This document shows, in pieces, positions 1 to 11,083 of a stretch of DNA of 64,000 bases. The DNA is taken from positions 434,001-498,000 of the forward strand of contig NZ_CP121648.1 of assembly GCF_029714205.1 (NCBI RefSeq). Direction: 5' to 3'. A model generated the notes under the pieces. It was given only the letters and a program-made list of their open reading frames with translations. It made no database searches and was not told where the DNA came from. Within the stretch, counting starts at the first letter, position 1. Each line of letters opens with the position of its first letter. This DNA is from Methylobacterium sp. CB376 (GTDB lineage Bacteria; Pseudomonadota; Alphaproteobacteria; Rhizobiales; Beijerinckiaceae). The position numbers and the translations under genes are program-made.

Positions 1-2318
<2,318 letters not shown>

Positions 2319-2516
2319 AGGTGACCTCGCTCCTCATCCACCGCGTCACGGGGCCGGAGGGACGCGGGGGGCCCCCTGCCGGGGCACCCCTGCCGCATCG
2401 ACCTTCCCGGCCGGACCGCTTGCGGCGATCCTCACCCGAACGGAAACATATGGGGATCCATGCCCAGGATCCCGAGGGGGCGTCGAAGCAGCGCGCTCTT
2501 CGCCGGAAAACGCTCT

Positions 2517-2542
2517 AGCCCGCGGGCGCGAACCCGCGGGCT
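2517..2542 (-). terminator. Hairpin between rplL and rpoB
   Basis: A perfect 10-bp inverted repeat (AGCCCGCGGG / CCCGCGGGCT) with a 6-nt loop lies in the 299-bp gap between rplL and rpoB. Read on the minus strand, the loop is TTCGCG and the stem is followed by AGAGCGTTTTCC, a short T run six bases on. This fits a leaky intrinsic terminator that sets the ribosomal protein to polymerase ratio, as known for the rplL-rpoB gap in other bacteria. I see no gene in the rest of the gap. Confidence 0.5.
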
Positions 2543-2617
2543 GGAGGGGCCGCGGCGCGCCGGCCTGAGCCGGCGGCCGCGACGCGGAGGTCCGGGCCCG
2601 TGCGGACCCGCATCGCC

Positions 2618-2998
2618 TTACTTGAGCTCGACCTTGGCGCCGGCCTTCTCGAGCTGGGCCTTGAGCTTGGCGGCGTCGTCCTTGGACACGCCCTCCTTGA
2701 CCGGCTTCGGAGCGCCCTCGACCAGGTCCTTGGCCTCCTTGAGGCCGAGGCCGGTGATCGCGCGGACCTCCTTGATGACCTCGATCTTCTTGTCGCCGGC
2801 CGCGGCCAGGACGACGGTGAACTCGGTCTGCTCCTCGGCGGCCGGGGCGGCGGCGCCGCCGGCGGCCGGGCCGGCGGCCACGGCGACGGCCGCGGCGGCC
2901 GAGACGCCCCACTTCTCCTCGAGCATCTTCGCGAGCTCGGCGGCCTCGAGGACGGTCAGGGACGACAGGTCGTCGACGAGCTTGGCAAGATCAGCCAT
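2618..2998 (-). CDS. rplL: 50S ribosomal protein L7/L12
   Basis: This is the stalk protein L7/L12 (126 aa, normal length), which dimerises on L10 and recruits the translational GTPases. Residues 1-35 form the helical dimerisation domain ([20 protein letters not shown]). Residues 36-58 are an Ala/Gly/Pro-rich flexible hinge. The C-terminal factor-binding domain follows with the conserved stretches [20 protein letters not shown] and [14 protein letters not shown]. It lies 54 bp downstream of rplJ, consistent with one operon, and is followed by a hairpin before rpoB. Nothing is unusual in the protein. The identification is certain from sequence and context. Confidence 0.99.
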   Translation of the reverse strand: MADLAKLVDDLSSLTVLEAAELAKMLEEKWGVSAAAAVAVAAGPAAGGAAAPAAEEQTEFTVVLAAAGDKKIEVIKEVRAITGLGLKEAKDLVEGAPKPVKEGVSKDDAAKLKAQLEKAGAKVELK

Positions 2999-3052
2999 TT
3001 TCAGTTCCTGCGTGTTGTCGGTTTGAACGGTTGCGATGCGAGCGAAGCGCCG

Positions 3053-3580
3053 TCAGGCGGCCTCGTCCTTGTTCGCCGTGTCGGCATAGGCCCCGAACAC
3101 GCGGGCGAGCTTCGCCGCCGGCGCGTTGACGACCTGGGCGATCTTGGTCGCGGGCGCCTGCACGAGGCCCACGATCTTGGCGCGCAGTTCGTCGAGGGAC
3201 GGCAGCGTGGCCAGGGCCTTCACGCCGTCCGGGTTCAGGGCCGTCGCGCCCATGGCGCCGCCGAGGATCACGAGCTTGTCGTTACCCTTGGCGAAGTCCA
3301 CCGCCACCTTGGCGGCCGCGACCGGATCGCTCGAATAGGCGAGCAGGGTCGGGCCCTTCAGGAGGGGCTTGATGGAGGCGACGTTCGTGCCGTCGAGAGC
3401 GATGTTGGCGAGGCGGTTCTTCGCGACCTTCACGGTGGCGCCGGCCTGCTTCATCTGCCTGCGCAGCTTCTGCATGTCGGCGACCGTGAGGCCCTTGTAG
3501 TGGGCCACGACGACCAGCGAGGTGGTGGAGAACACCTCGTTGAGCGACGCGACGAGATCAGCTTTTGCTGCTCTGTCCAC
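3053..3580 (-). CDS. rplJ: 50S ribosomal protein L10
   Basis: L10 anchors the L7/L12 dimers to 23S rRNA and, in the studied bacteria, represses its own mRNA. The protein is 175 aa and begins [20 protein letters not shown], followed by the conserved [17 protein letters not shown]. The C-terminal part is the helix that binds L12. The start is GTG at 3580, chosen because a strong Shine-Dalgarno (GGAGAGAG, 3592-3585) sits four bases upstream and no ATG lies nearby in frame. It is the first gene of rplJ-rplL(-rpoB). Unlike the common rplKAJL order, the upstream neighbour is a chemoreceptor gene, so this unit must have its own promoter in the 543-bp gap. Confidence 0.98.
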   Translation of the reverse strand: MDRAAKADLVASLNEVFSTTSLVVVAHYKGLTVADMQKLRRQMKQAGATVKVAKNRLANIALDGTNVASIKPLLKGPTLLAYSSDPVAAAKVAVDFAKGNDKLVILGGAMGATALNPDGVKALATLPSLDELRAKIVGLVQAPATKIAQVVNAPAAKLARVFGAYADTANKDEAA

Positions 3581-4123
3581 CGGGCTCTCTCCGGTTGGCG
3601 GGACCGGGATGGTCCCACCGGTTGCACTTGCCGCCCGTGCTGAGCCGGGGCCTCGGAAGACCGCGGCGGCGCGAGCGACGCTTCACGGCCCTGTCCCCAA
3701 CCGGCGGCCTTGCGGTCGCTGACGTTGGGTGAGATGGTTCAAACCGACGCCCTGCCCGCCCGCGAGGGCGGCGGGGGCGGAAAACTCGGTCTTCCCCGTC
3801 TGTGCAGGCTGGGGAATTAAGCCGGCGAGCCGGCGCCTGCAGTCTCGGACAGGACATGGCCGGACGGGGCGCGAGGGGAAACCCCTTGTGCCCGCCGGCC
3901 ATTCGTCACCCGGTTGCCCGGGGACATCTCGTCAGGCCACGACCGATCGGTCGAGTCCTCTCAATGGTGTGAAAACGTGGAGCGCGGTCTATAGCGGCGT
4001 GCAAGCGCCCTGCCAAGTGGGGAGCGAGGTGGGGAACGAGGGATATTCGGTCGCAGGGCGTTGCCGCGCCCCTCCCCGGCAGCCGGCGCGGCGGCCGGCG
4101 CGCCCGGCGGCCGCCGCGGGCCG
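3581..4123 (-). promoter_or_regulatory. rplJ leader region (543 bp without a gene)
   Basis: No credible gene lies between the chemoreceptor stop at 4124 and rplJ. Immediately upstream of rplJ, 3591-3621 folds into a stem: CCGGT pairs with ACCGG and, inside it, GGGACC with GGTCCC around a 5-nt loop, with a 4-nt one-sided bulge. The base of the stem overlaps the rplJ Shine-Dalgarno. That placement fits the autoregulatory L10 leader known from other bacteria, but I cannot confirm a match to that family. A second hairpin (9-bp arms 4088-4096 / 4109-4117) lies just past the chemoreceptor stop and may end that transcript; it has no T run. No clear -35/-10 pair was found. Confidence 0.4.
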
Positions 4124-6211
4124 TCAGGCGGCCCGGACGGTCTCGAGGAAGCGCCGCACCTCGGCGGCGAGGTGGTCCGATTCCTCCGACAGGGCCGACG
4201 CCGCCGCCAGCACGTGGTTGGCTGCCGCCCCGGTCTCCTCCGCCGCCCCCGCCACGCTGGCGATGTTCCCCGTGACCTCGCCGGTCCCGGTCGCCGCCTG
4301 CGTGATGTTGCGGACGATCTCCTGGGTCGCCGCGCCCTGCTCCTCCACCGCCGCCGCGATGCTCGTCGCCACGTCGCTGATCTCCCGGATCCGCGAGCCG
4401 ATGCCCCCGATCGCCCCCACCGCCTGCCGCGTCGAGGCCTGGATCCGGCCCACCTGCGCGGAGATCTCCTCCGTCGCCTTGGCGGTCTGGTTGGCGAGCT
4501 CCTTGACCTCGGCGGCGACCACCGCGAATCCCCGGCCCGCCTCGCCGGCCCGGGCCGCCTCGATCGTGGCGTTGAGGGCCAGCAGGTTGGTCTGGCCCGC
4601 GATGGTCGTGATCAGCGAGACCGCCTCGCCGATCTTGGCCGCCGCCCCGGCGAGGTCCTCCACCACGCCGGCCGTCGTCCCGGCCTCCGCCACCGCCGTT
4701 CGGGCGAGCTGGGTCGAGCCGGCGACCTGCCGGCCGATCTCCTGCACCGAGGCCCCGAGTTCCTCGGCGGCGGCCGCCACCGTCCCCACGTTCGAGGCGG
4801 CCTGCTCGGCGGCGGCGGCCACCGAGGCGGATTGCACCGCGGTCTGCGAGGCGGTGGCGGTCATGGTCCGGGCGGTCGCCTGCAGCTCGGAGGCCGAGCG
4901 CGACACGGCGCGCACGATGCCGCTCACGGCGCGCTCGAAACCCTCCGCCATCTCGTGGGTGGCGGCGCGGCGCTGCGCCTCGGCCCCGGCCCGCGCCAGG
5001 GCGGCCTCCTCCTCCAGGACGCGGCTGCGCAGCAGGTTGTCCTTGAACACCTGCACGGCGGCCGCGAGGGCGCCGATCTCGTCGCGGCGGCCGCCGCCCG
5101 GCACCGCCACCGCCGTGTCGCCCTGCGCGAGGCGCTCGGCCGCGACGGTCATGGCCGAGAGGGGGCGGATGATGCCGCGGGCGATGAAGGCGATGCCGCA
5201 CACCGCCAGGAGGACGCTGAGGACGAGCAGCCCGGCAAAGACGGCGAGGTTCTGGGTGGCGCTCCGCGCCGCCCGCGCGGCCGCCTCGTCGAGTTCCACC
5301 ACGAAGGCGGTCGGCACGGCCCCGATGGTGTTGAGGGCGGGCGTCGAGCCCTTGCGCCACTCCGCCACGCTCGGGCGCGGCAGGTCGGGCGAGGCCAGCA
5401 CCTCCTGGATCCTGCGCAGCGTGTCCTGGTAGGCTCCCTTGTAGTAGCCCGCGTCGGCGTCGGCGATCGCCGCGCGGAGCGCCGGCGCCATCCCGGTCCG
5501 GGTGCCGATCTCGCGGGCGGCCGCGAAGGCGAAATCCGAGACGCGGAACAGGGCGTTGATGCTCTGCTGCTCGGTGGGCGTCATCGGGCGCTTCTGCGTG
5601 AGCAGTTCGTTGATCTGGACGTTCGCGCTGCCGGAGAGGCTGCGCGCCGCCCAGGACATCGTGCGGCCCAGGATGAGGTCGGAGAGGGTGGGATCCTCGG
5701 CGCGGATCTCCGCCTCGACCGCCACCAGCAGCGCCTCGCCCGCCGCGACGAAGCGGTCGCGGCCGGCCATCACCCGCCCGATGACCTCCCTGTCGCGCTC
5801 CGCCAGGGGTCTGGCCAGCGCCGCGTCGCTCTCCTGGCGCAGGCGCCGCCACTCCGCCATGACCGCGCGCACCGCCTCCGCGGCGGCGCGGATCGCGGGA
5901 TGCTCCACCTCTTCGAGCCGGGCCAGGGCCGGCGGCAGGGCGGCCTCCAGCGCCGCCCTCCGCTCCGCGGCCTCGCTGCGCAGGCTCGCCGCCTGGTCCA
6001 CCTCGATGCGCAGGGCGGCGCTGAGGGCCCCGCCCTCGAACCGCATCGCGCTCAAGGTGTCCAGGAGGGCGCGATCGACGCTGGCGAGACGCGACACCTC
6101 CTCGGCCAAGCTCCAGCGCCGCCAAGATTCGTGCAGGCTGCGGCCGCAGAGCGCGATCACGATGATCACGAAGAGGGCGAGAATGGCATTCAGCCGATGC
6201 TTGATCTGCAT
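4124..6211 (-). CDS. Methyl-accepting chemotaxis protein (receptor 1)
   Basis: This is a transmembrane chemoreceptor of about 695 aa that would signal to CheA/CheW. ATG at 6211 ([20 protein letters not shown]) is chosen because it places the first membrane segment at residues 9-25. An upstream in-frame start would add a charged, non-homologous 62-aa tail. A roughly 290-aa periplasmic helical sensor of unknown ligand follows, then TM2 near 320-342, a HAMP domain ending with [15 protein letters not shown], and the cytoplasmic coiled coil. The hairpin tip [20 protein letters not shown] lies near residue 535. It ends in [10 protein letters not shown], a tail shared with three other receptors in this window. 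It sits between rplJ and an HpnP-like gene, an unusual place for a chemoreceptor. Confidence 0.93.
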   Translation of the reverse strand: MQIKHRLNAILALFVIIVIALCGRSLHESWRRWSLAEEVSRLASVDRALLDTLSAMRFEGGALSAALRIEVDQAASLRSEAAERRAALEAALPPALARLEEVEHPAIRAAAEAVRAVMAEWRRLRQESDAALARPLAERDREVIGRVMAGRDRFVAAGEALLVAVEAEIRAEDPTLSDLILGRTMSWAARSLSGSANVQINELLTQKRPMTPTEQQSINALFRVSDFAFAAAREIGTRTGMAPALRAAIADADAGYYKGAYQDTLRRIQEVLASPDLPRPSVAEWRKGSTPALNTIGAVPTAFVVELDEAAARAARSATQNLAVFAGLLVLSVLLAVCGIAFIARGIIRPLSAMTVAAERLAQGDTAVAVPGGGRRDEIGALAAAVQVFKDNLLRSRVLEEEAALARAGAEAQRRAATHEMAEGFERAVSGIVRAVSRSASELQATARTMTATASQTAVQSASVAAAAEQAASNVGTVAAAAEELGASVQEIGRQVAGSTQLARTAVAEAGTTAGVVEDLAGAAAKIGEAVSLITTIAGQTNLLALNATIEAARAGEAGRGFAVVAAEVKELANQTAKATEEISAQVGRIQASTRQAVGAIGGIGSRIREISDVATSIAAAVEEQGAATQEIVRNITQAATGTGEVTGNIASVAGAAEETGAAANHVLAAASALSEESDHLAAEVRRFLETVRAA

Positions 6212-6533
6212 GATCGACTCTGTCTCGAGGGCAGGGCGCCGCGAGCAGCACTTTCGATGCCCGTGCGTGGGCAAATTCTGCTCCCGGGAAACCTGTTCTG
6301 AAACAGTTGACGCAAGGTTAAAGAAGTCTCCGGGCGAATTCGGAATCGATCCCGGGCCGCGGCCGCGCCGAATTTTCCGAGACTCGGGGATCCGCAACCG
6401 GCGCTGACGCTGGCGAAGGGCGGGAGCGGAGTGCGGCGGCGCGGCGCGAAGACTGGCGCGACGCGCCGCGGGTGCGGCGACGTCGTGCGATCAACGCGAG
6501 CGCGCGGCCCGACGCAGCGCGGGGGCGCATTCC
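6212..6533. other. Intergenic region upstream of receptor 1 (322 bp)
   Basis: No gene is seen here. The part next to receptor 1 (6285-6340) is relatively AT-rich for this genome and contains a small palindrome, CTGTT-CTGA-AACAG, at 6293-6306, which could be a regulator site or part of the receptor promoter. The part next to the upstream gene has GC-rich inverted repeats (around 6434-6469) that could end its transcript, but none has a T run. No promoter can be assigned with confidence. Confidence 0.3.
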
Positions 6534-8165
6534 TCAGGCGGGCTTGCGCTCGGAGCGGGTGCGGCGCCACCAGCCGACCGCGCCCTCCTTCGACCTCTCC
6601 ACCGGGCGGGTGGCGTAGAAGGAGGCGTTCTGCTTGCCCTCCAGCGCCTCGCGGGTGAAGCGGATCAGGTGGTGGGCGACGAAGCCCATGTTGAACACCG
6701 CCTCGACCTGGCCGCGCCGGAGGGCGTAGCCGGCCGCCCGCCAGAAGGCGCGGCGGTAATCCGACAGCAGCCCCACCCGCACCGCGATGTTGAAGCCCAT
6801 CACCAGGGCGCGCCGGAGATTGTCCCGGGTCAGGCGGTTCCGCGCCGGGATGGGGACGCGGTTGACGTAGGTCACGTCGATCTGGTGGCGGAAGCGGTCG
6901 AACAGCCGCTCGGGCGCGTAGGCGTGGGCGATGGCACGCCGCCAGCTCGCCACCACCTCGTCGTGCGGGCGCAGGAAGCGCACGTTGGATTCGAGGCGCG
7001 GGTCGTCCACCAGGCGCCCCTCCTTCGCGAGGCGGTCCCAGAGCGGCGTGCGCGGCAGCGCCTGGAGCAGGTTCATGGTCAGGACCGGCACCCCGGACCG
7101 GTCGATGAAGGCGACGAGCTTCTCCTCGGACTCGGCGGTCTCGGTGTCGAGGCCGAGGATGATCCCGGAGGTCACCTCCAGGCCGTAGGAATTCAGGGTC
7201 GCGATGCCCTCCAGCATCGGCACGGCGGCGTTGTGGGTCTTGTCGATCACCTTGAGCGCGTCGAGTTCGGGCGTCTCGATCCCGACGAACACCGTGACGA
7301 AGTTGGCCTCCCGCATCAGCGCGAGGATCTCGGGCTGCTTGGCCATGTTGAGCGTGGCCTCGCAGGCGAATTGGAGCGGGTAGCCCTTCCGCTTCTGCCA
7401 CGCGACCAGGTGCGGCAGCATCTCCCGCGTGGCCTTGCGGTTGCCGATGAAGTTGTCGTCGACGAAGTAGACCACGGCCGGGTGGCCGGGCTGGGCCACG
7501 ATCGCGTCGAGTTCCGCGAGGAGCTGCTCGGGGGTCTTCAGCCGCGGCTGGCGGCCGTAGAGGGCCGGTATGTCGCAGAACTCGCAGCGGTAGGGGCAGC
7601 CCGAGGAGAATTGCAGCGAGCCGATCAGGTAGCGGCGGAGCGGCACCTGCGCGTAGGCCGGGGCCGGGAAATCGGACAGGCCGAGGCGCTCCCCGGTCTC
7701 CAGGCGCAGCTGCGCGGGCGGCCGGGCGACGTCGGCGTCGAGCCGGCGGATGAGCTCGTCGGTGGCGTCGCCGATCTCGCCGATGTGGAGGTAGTCGAAG
7801 TCCGGATACTGCTCGGGCGCGCCCGAGACCGAGGGCCCGCCCAGCACCGCGACCCGGCCGGCCGCGTGGGCGCGCTCGCCGATGTCGCGGATCTGCGGCG
7901 CCTGGACGTGCATCCCCGAGACGAAGACCGCGTCCGCCCAGGCGAAATCCTCGGGCGCGGCCGGAGCGATGTTCTCGTCGACGAAGCGGACCTGCCAAGC
8001 CTCCGGCAGGTAGGCGGCGATGAGCAGCAATCCTTGCGGCGGCATGAACGCCTTGACCCCGCCCATGAGCGGGTAGGCGTGCTGGAACGTGCCGAAGGAC
8101 GGCGTGTAGGCGGGGAAGACGCACAGGATGCGTCGCGTGGAGGAGACCGGGACGGTGCTACGCAT
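6534..8165 (-). CDS. hpnP: B12-binding radical SAM protein, probable hopanoid C-2 methylase HpnP
   Basis: The 543-aa protein has an N-terminal cobalamin-binding-type domain (ILCVFPAYTPSFGTF to about residue 150), then a radical SAM core. Its cluster ligands are C190, C194 and C197 in SSGCPYRCEFCDIPALYG. A DUF4070-type C-terminal region (YFVDDNFIGNRKA, FACEATLN, GLDTET, LLQALPRTPLWDRL) ends near VAHHLIRFTREALEGKQNAS. This architecture and these motifs match, from memory, the HpnP family that methylates hopanoids at C-2, a modification known in Methylobacterium. Related B12 radical SAM enzymes share much of this, so the substrate is inferred. The ATG at 8165 has only a weak ribosome site. The gene sits alone between rplA and receptor 1, away from any other hopanoid gene visible here. 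Confidence 0.62.
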   Translation of the reverse strand: MRSTVPVSSTRRILCVFPAYTPSFGTFQHAYPLMGGVKAFMPPQGLLLIAAYLPEAWQVRFVDENIAPAAPEDFAWADAVFVSGMHVQAPQIRDIGERAHAAGRVAVLGGPSVSGAPEQYPDFDYLHIGEIGDATDELIRRLDADVARPPAQLRLETGERLGLSDFPAPAYAQVPLRRYLIGSLQFSSGCPYRCEFCDIPALYGRQPRLKTPEQLLAELDAIVAQPGHPAVVYFVDDNFIGNRKATREMLPHLVAWQKRKGYPLQFACEATLNMAKQPEILALMREANFVTVFVGIETPELDALKVIDKTHNAAVPMLEGIATLNSYGLEVTSGIILGLDTETAESEEKLVAFIDRSGVPVLTMNLLQALPRTPLWDRLAKEGRLVDDPRLESNVRFLRPHDEVVASWRRAIAHAYAPERLFDRFRHQIDVTYVNRVPIPARNRLTRDNLRRALVMGFNIAVRVGLLSDYRRAFWRAAGYALRRGQVEAVFNMGFVAHHLIRFTREALEGKQNASFYATRPVERSKEGAVGWWRRTRSERKPA

Positions 8166-8332
8166 ACGCCCTATCTAGCACAGCAGGACGCGGCGGCGCC
8201 CCCCCGCGCCGCGCGGATTTCGCGCGCTCCGTGCACGCGGCACCTCCTGCGGGCGGGTCCCGCCGCGCGGCCAGGCGCTGCGCCGAGGCACGCGGGGGAG
8301 CGGCGCGGATGCGCCGGCCCGCGGCCGCGCCC

Positions 8333-8363
8333 GAAAAGAAACGCCCGGCCGCGAGGCCGGGCG
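8333..8363 (-). terminator. Intrinsic terminator after rplA
   Basis: A perfect 9-bp stem (CGCCCGGCC / GGCCGGGCG, 8342-8363) with a 4-nt loop is followed on the minus strand by TTTCTTTTC. It lies 25 bp past the rplA stop and is a textbook rho-independent terminator. It ends the rplK-rplA transcript and separates it from the HpnP-like gene. Confidence 0.85.
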
Positions 8364-8388
8364 CTCGGATCTCGCCGGAGCGGAGGGA

Positions 8389-9096
<708 letters not shown>

Positions 9097-9108
9097 GCGT
9101 CCCTCCCC

Positions 9109-9558
9109 TTAGCCGGTGATCTCGAGACCCATGGCCCGGGCGGAGCCGCGGATCATGGCGACGGCGGAATCGACCGAATCGCAGTTCAGGTCGGGCATCT
9201 TCTTCTCGGCGATCTCGCGGATCTGCGCCTCGGAGATCCGGCCGGCGGGCGCGCCCTTGCCGGGGGTCTTCGAGCCGGAGGCCGGCTTCTTGCCGATCTT
9301 CATGCCGGCCGCCTTCTTGAGGAAGAACGAGACCGGCGGCTGCTTCATCTCGAAGGTGAAGGAGCGGTCCTGATACGCGGTGATGATCACCGGGATCGGG
9401 GTGCCCTTCTCGATCTGCGCGGTCTTCGCGTTGAAGGCCTTGCAGAATTCCATGATGTTGAGGCCGCGCTGACCGAGCGCGGGGCCGATCGGCGGGGACG
9501 GATTGGCGGCGCCGGCCGGCACCTGAAGCTTCACGTAGCCCGTGATCTTCTTCGCCAT
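9109..9558 (-). CDS. rplK: 50S ribosomal protein L11
   Basis: L11 forms the base of the GTPase-associated centre with 23S rRNA. It is 149 aa and begins [20 protein letters not shown], followed by [20 protein letters not shown], the family hallmark. The C-terminal RNA-binding domain contains [19 protein letters not shown]. It lies 216 bp downstream of nusG and 12 bp before rplA. The nusG-rplK gap is long enough to hold a promoter and the L1-binding leader expected upstream of rplK, but I could not identify a clear L1 site. The protein is normal. Confidence 0.99.
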   Translation of the reverse strand: MAKKITGYVKLQVPAGAANPSPPIGPALGQRGLNIMEFCKAFNAKTAQIEKGTPIPVIITAYQDRSFTFEMKQPPVSFFLKKAAGMKIGKKPASGSKTPGKGAPAGRISEAQIREIAEKKMPDLNCDSVDSAVAMIRGSARAMGLEITG

Positions 9559-9774
9559 GGGACTGCTCCCGTTCTGTGCCTCGCGCCCTCAGGGGCTCGA
9601 CGAGGCGGTTGCAGGTCGCGGTGCGGCCCGGATGCCCCGGCGGCGAACCGGGCGGGCCTCCCGCGGGTGAGGCGAGGGGCGAGCGGCGCGTGGCGAAGGG
9701 TCCTCGTGCCGGCGGACACATGCCGCCGGCGCGACGCCCCAATCGCTCTTGCCCGTTCGCCCTTCGCGGAACGG

Positions 9775-10308
9775 TCAGACCTTCTCGACCTGACCGTATT
9801 CGAGCTCGACCGGGGTCGCCCGGCCGAAGATGGAGACCGCCACCTTGAGGCGGGAGCGGCTCTCGTCGACTTCCTCGACGACGCCGTTGAAGGAGGCGAA
9901 GGGGCCGTCCGCCACGCGCACCGACTCGCCGACCTCGAAGGAGATCGAGGCCTTGGGGCGCTCGGTGCCCTCCTGGACCTGTCCCTTGATGCGCTCGGCC
10001 TCGGCGTCGGGGATCGGCACCGGCTTCGACTTGTCGGCCCCGAGGAAACCCGTGACCTTCGGGGTGTTCTTGATGAGGTGGTAGACCTCGTCGGTCAGGT
10101 CGCACTTCACCAGCACGTAGCCCGGAAAGAACTTGCGCTCGGCGTCGACCTTGCGGCCGCGGCGCACCTCCACGACCTTCTCGGTCGGCACCATCACCTC
10201 ATCGAATTTGTCGAGCAGGCCGCGCTGGGCAGCCTGGTCCTTGATCGACTGCGCGACCTTGTTCTCGAAATTCGAATAGGCGTGGACGATGTACCAACGC
10301 TTGGACAC
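9775..10308 (-). CDS. nusG: Transcription termination/antitermination factor NusG
   Basis: NusG binds the RNA polymerase clamp, suppresses pausing, and couples transcription to Rho or the ribosome. The protein is 177 aa. The NGN domain ([42 protein letters not shown]) occupies residues 1-120, and a C-terminal KOW domain starts at [19 protein letters not shown]. The start at 10308 follows a G-rich ribosome site. It lies 33 bp downstream of secE, and the secE-nusG pair is conserved in almost all bacteria. The tRNA-Trp gene upstream completes the usual tRNA-Trp-secE-nusG arrangement. Confidence 0.99.
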   Translation of the reverse strand: MSKRWYIVHAYSNFENKVAQSIKDQAAQRGLLDKFDEVMVPTEKVVEVRRGRKVDAERKFFPGYVLVKCDLTDEVYHLIKNTPKVTGFLGADKSKPVPIPDAEAERIKGQVQEGTERPKASISFEVGESVRVADGPFASFNGVVEEVDESRSRLKVAVSIFGRATPVELEYGQVEKV

Positions 10309-10341
10309 GGCGTCTCTCTCCTCGGGCCCCGTTCTCGGGCC

Positions 10342-10647
10342 TCAGGCTCCAATGCCCAGGACCAGGGTGACGAGGTAGCGCAGCACCTGATCGACGACGA
10401 CGAAGAACAGGCTCGCCAGCACCACCATGACGAAGACCATCAGGGTGGTGATCAGGGTCTCCTTGCGGGTCGGCCAGGTGACCTTCCGGCCCTCGTCGCG
10501 GACCTGCTGCAGGAACTCGAAGGGCCCGACGCGCTTGGGCGCCGGCCGCACCGGAGGCGGCGTCGGCCCGGCGCCGCGGGGCACGGGCGTGCCGCGGGTC
10601 GCATTGCGCCCGAGGTCCACTTTCTTGGTCGCTTCGTTCGATGCCAT
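10342..10647 (-). CDS. secE: Preprotein translocase subunit SecE
   Basis: SecE clamps the SecY channel of the inner-membrane Sec translocon. The protein is 101 aa with the start placed at 10647 (MASNEATKKVDLG). A longer in-frame reading from 10713 begins with a non-conserved stretch and lacks support. A Pro-rich basic N-terminal region of about 45 residues precedes the conserved amphipathic helix FEFLQQVRDEGRKVTWPTRK. A single membrane segment follows (TLITTLMVFVMVVLASLFFV). The single-TM form is typical of alphaproteobacteria; the three-TM form is enterobacterial. It is followed by nusG and preceded by tRNA-Trp. Confidence 0.96.
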   Translation of the reverse strand: MASNEATKKVDLGRNATRGTPVPRGAGPTPPPVRPAPKRVGPFEFLQQVRDEGRKVTWPTRKETLITTLMVFVMVVLASLFFVVVDQVLRYLVTLVLGIGA

Positions 10648-10860
10648 GATCCGACAGCCGTCGCCGCTCGAAACCAACAGGGGCGCGGGGCCTGGACAAA
10701 CCCCCAAGCCCACGCCGCCCGTCTGTTCGATCTGGGATGGGCGATGCCTCTAGCGCAGTTGCGCGGGCTTGTCGATGGGCCTGTGGGCCGCGACGTCACG
10801 CCACGAGCTTGGCCGCAAAGGTGATCTGGCCGCCAAGGTGATGTCGTCCGGAGCGGCCCC

Positions 10861-10937
10861 TGGCAGGAGTGGAGGGACTCGAACCCCCAACCCCCGGTTT
10901 TGGAGACCGGTGCTCTGACCAGTTGAGCTACACTCCT
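10861..10937 (-). tRNA. trpT: tRNA-Trp (anticodon CCA)
   Basis: The minus strand reads as a full 77-nt tRNA with the 3' CCA encoded. The acceptor stem AGGAGTG pairs with CACTCCT. The D arm contains GCTC/GAGC, the anticodon stem CCGGT/ACCGG encloses the loop CTCCAAA with anticodon CCA, and the T arm has the loop TTCGAGT. The discriminator base is G. It lies 214 bp upstream of secE, the conserved place for tRNA-Trp in proteobacteria, and may share its promoter with secE-nusG. Confidence 0.97.
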
Positions 10938-11047
10938 GCAGCGCCGCGGCGCGCCCGCTCCATGCCGCAACAAGGCGCCGGATGCAAGGGAAATGTCCCC
11001 CGTGATCCGGCCACGGGGCGCGCCGCCGGGCGGCGCGCGGGCTTGGC

Positions 11048-11083
11048 ATCCGCTGTCCGGACGTGATCGTCCCGACAGCGGAT
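11048..11083 (-). terminator. Hairpin at the 3' end of the decayed receptor gene
   Basis: The 10-bp arms ATCCGCTGTC / GACAGCGGAT (11048-11057 / 11074-11083) enclose, after one C/C mismatch, a further 5-bp stem (GGACG / CGTCC) and a TGAT loop. It begins at the stop codon of the 11083-12564 gene and lies upstream of tRNA-Trp. There is no T run, so termination is inferred from strength and position only. Confidence 0.45.
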
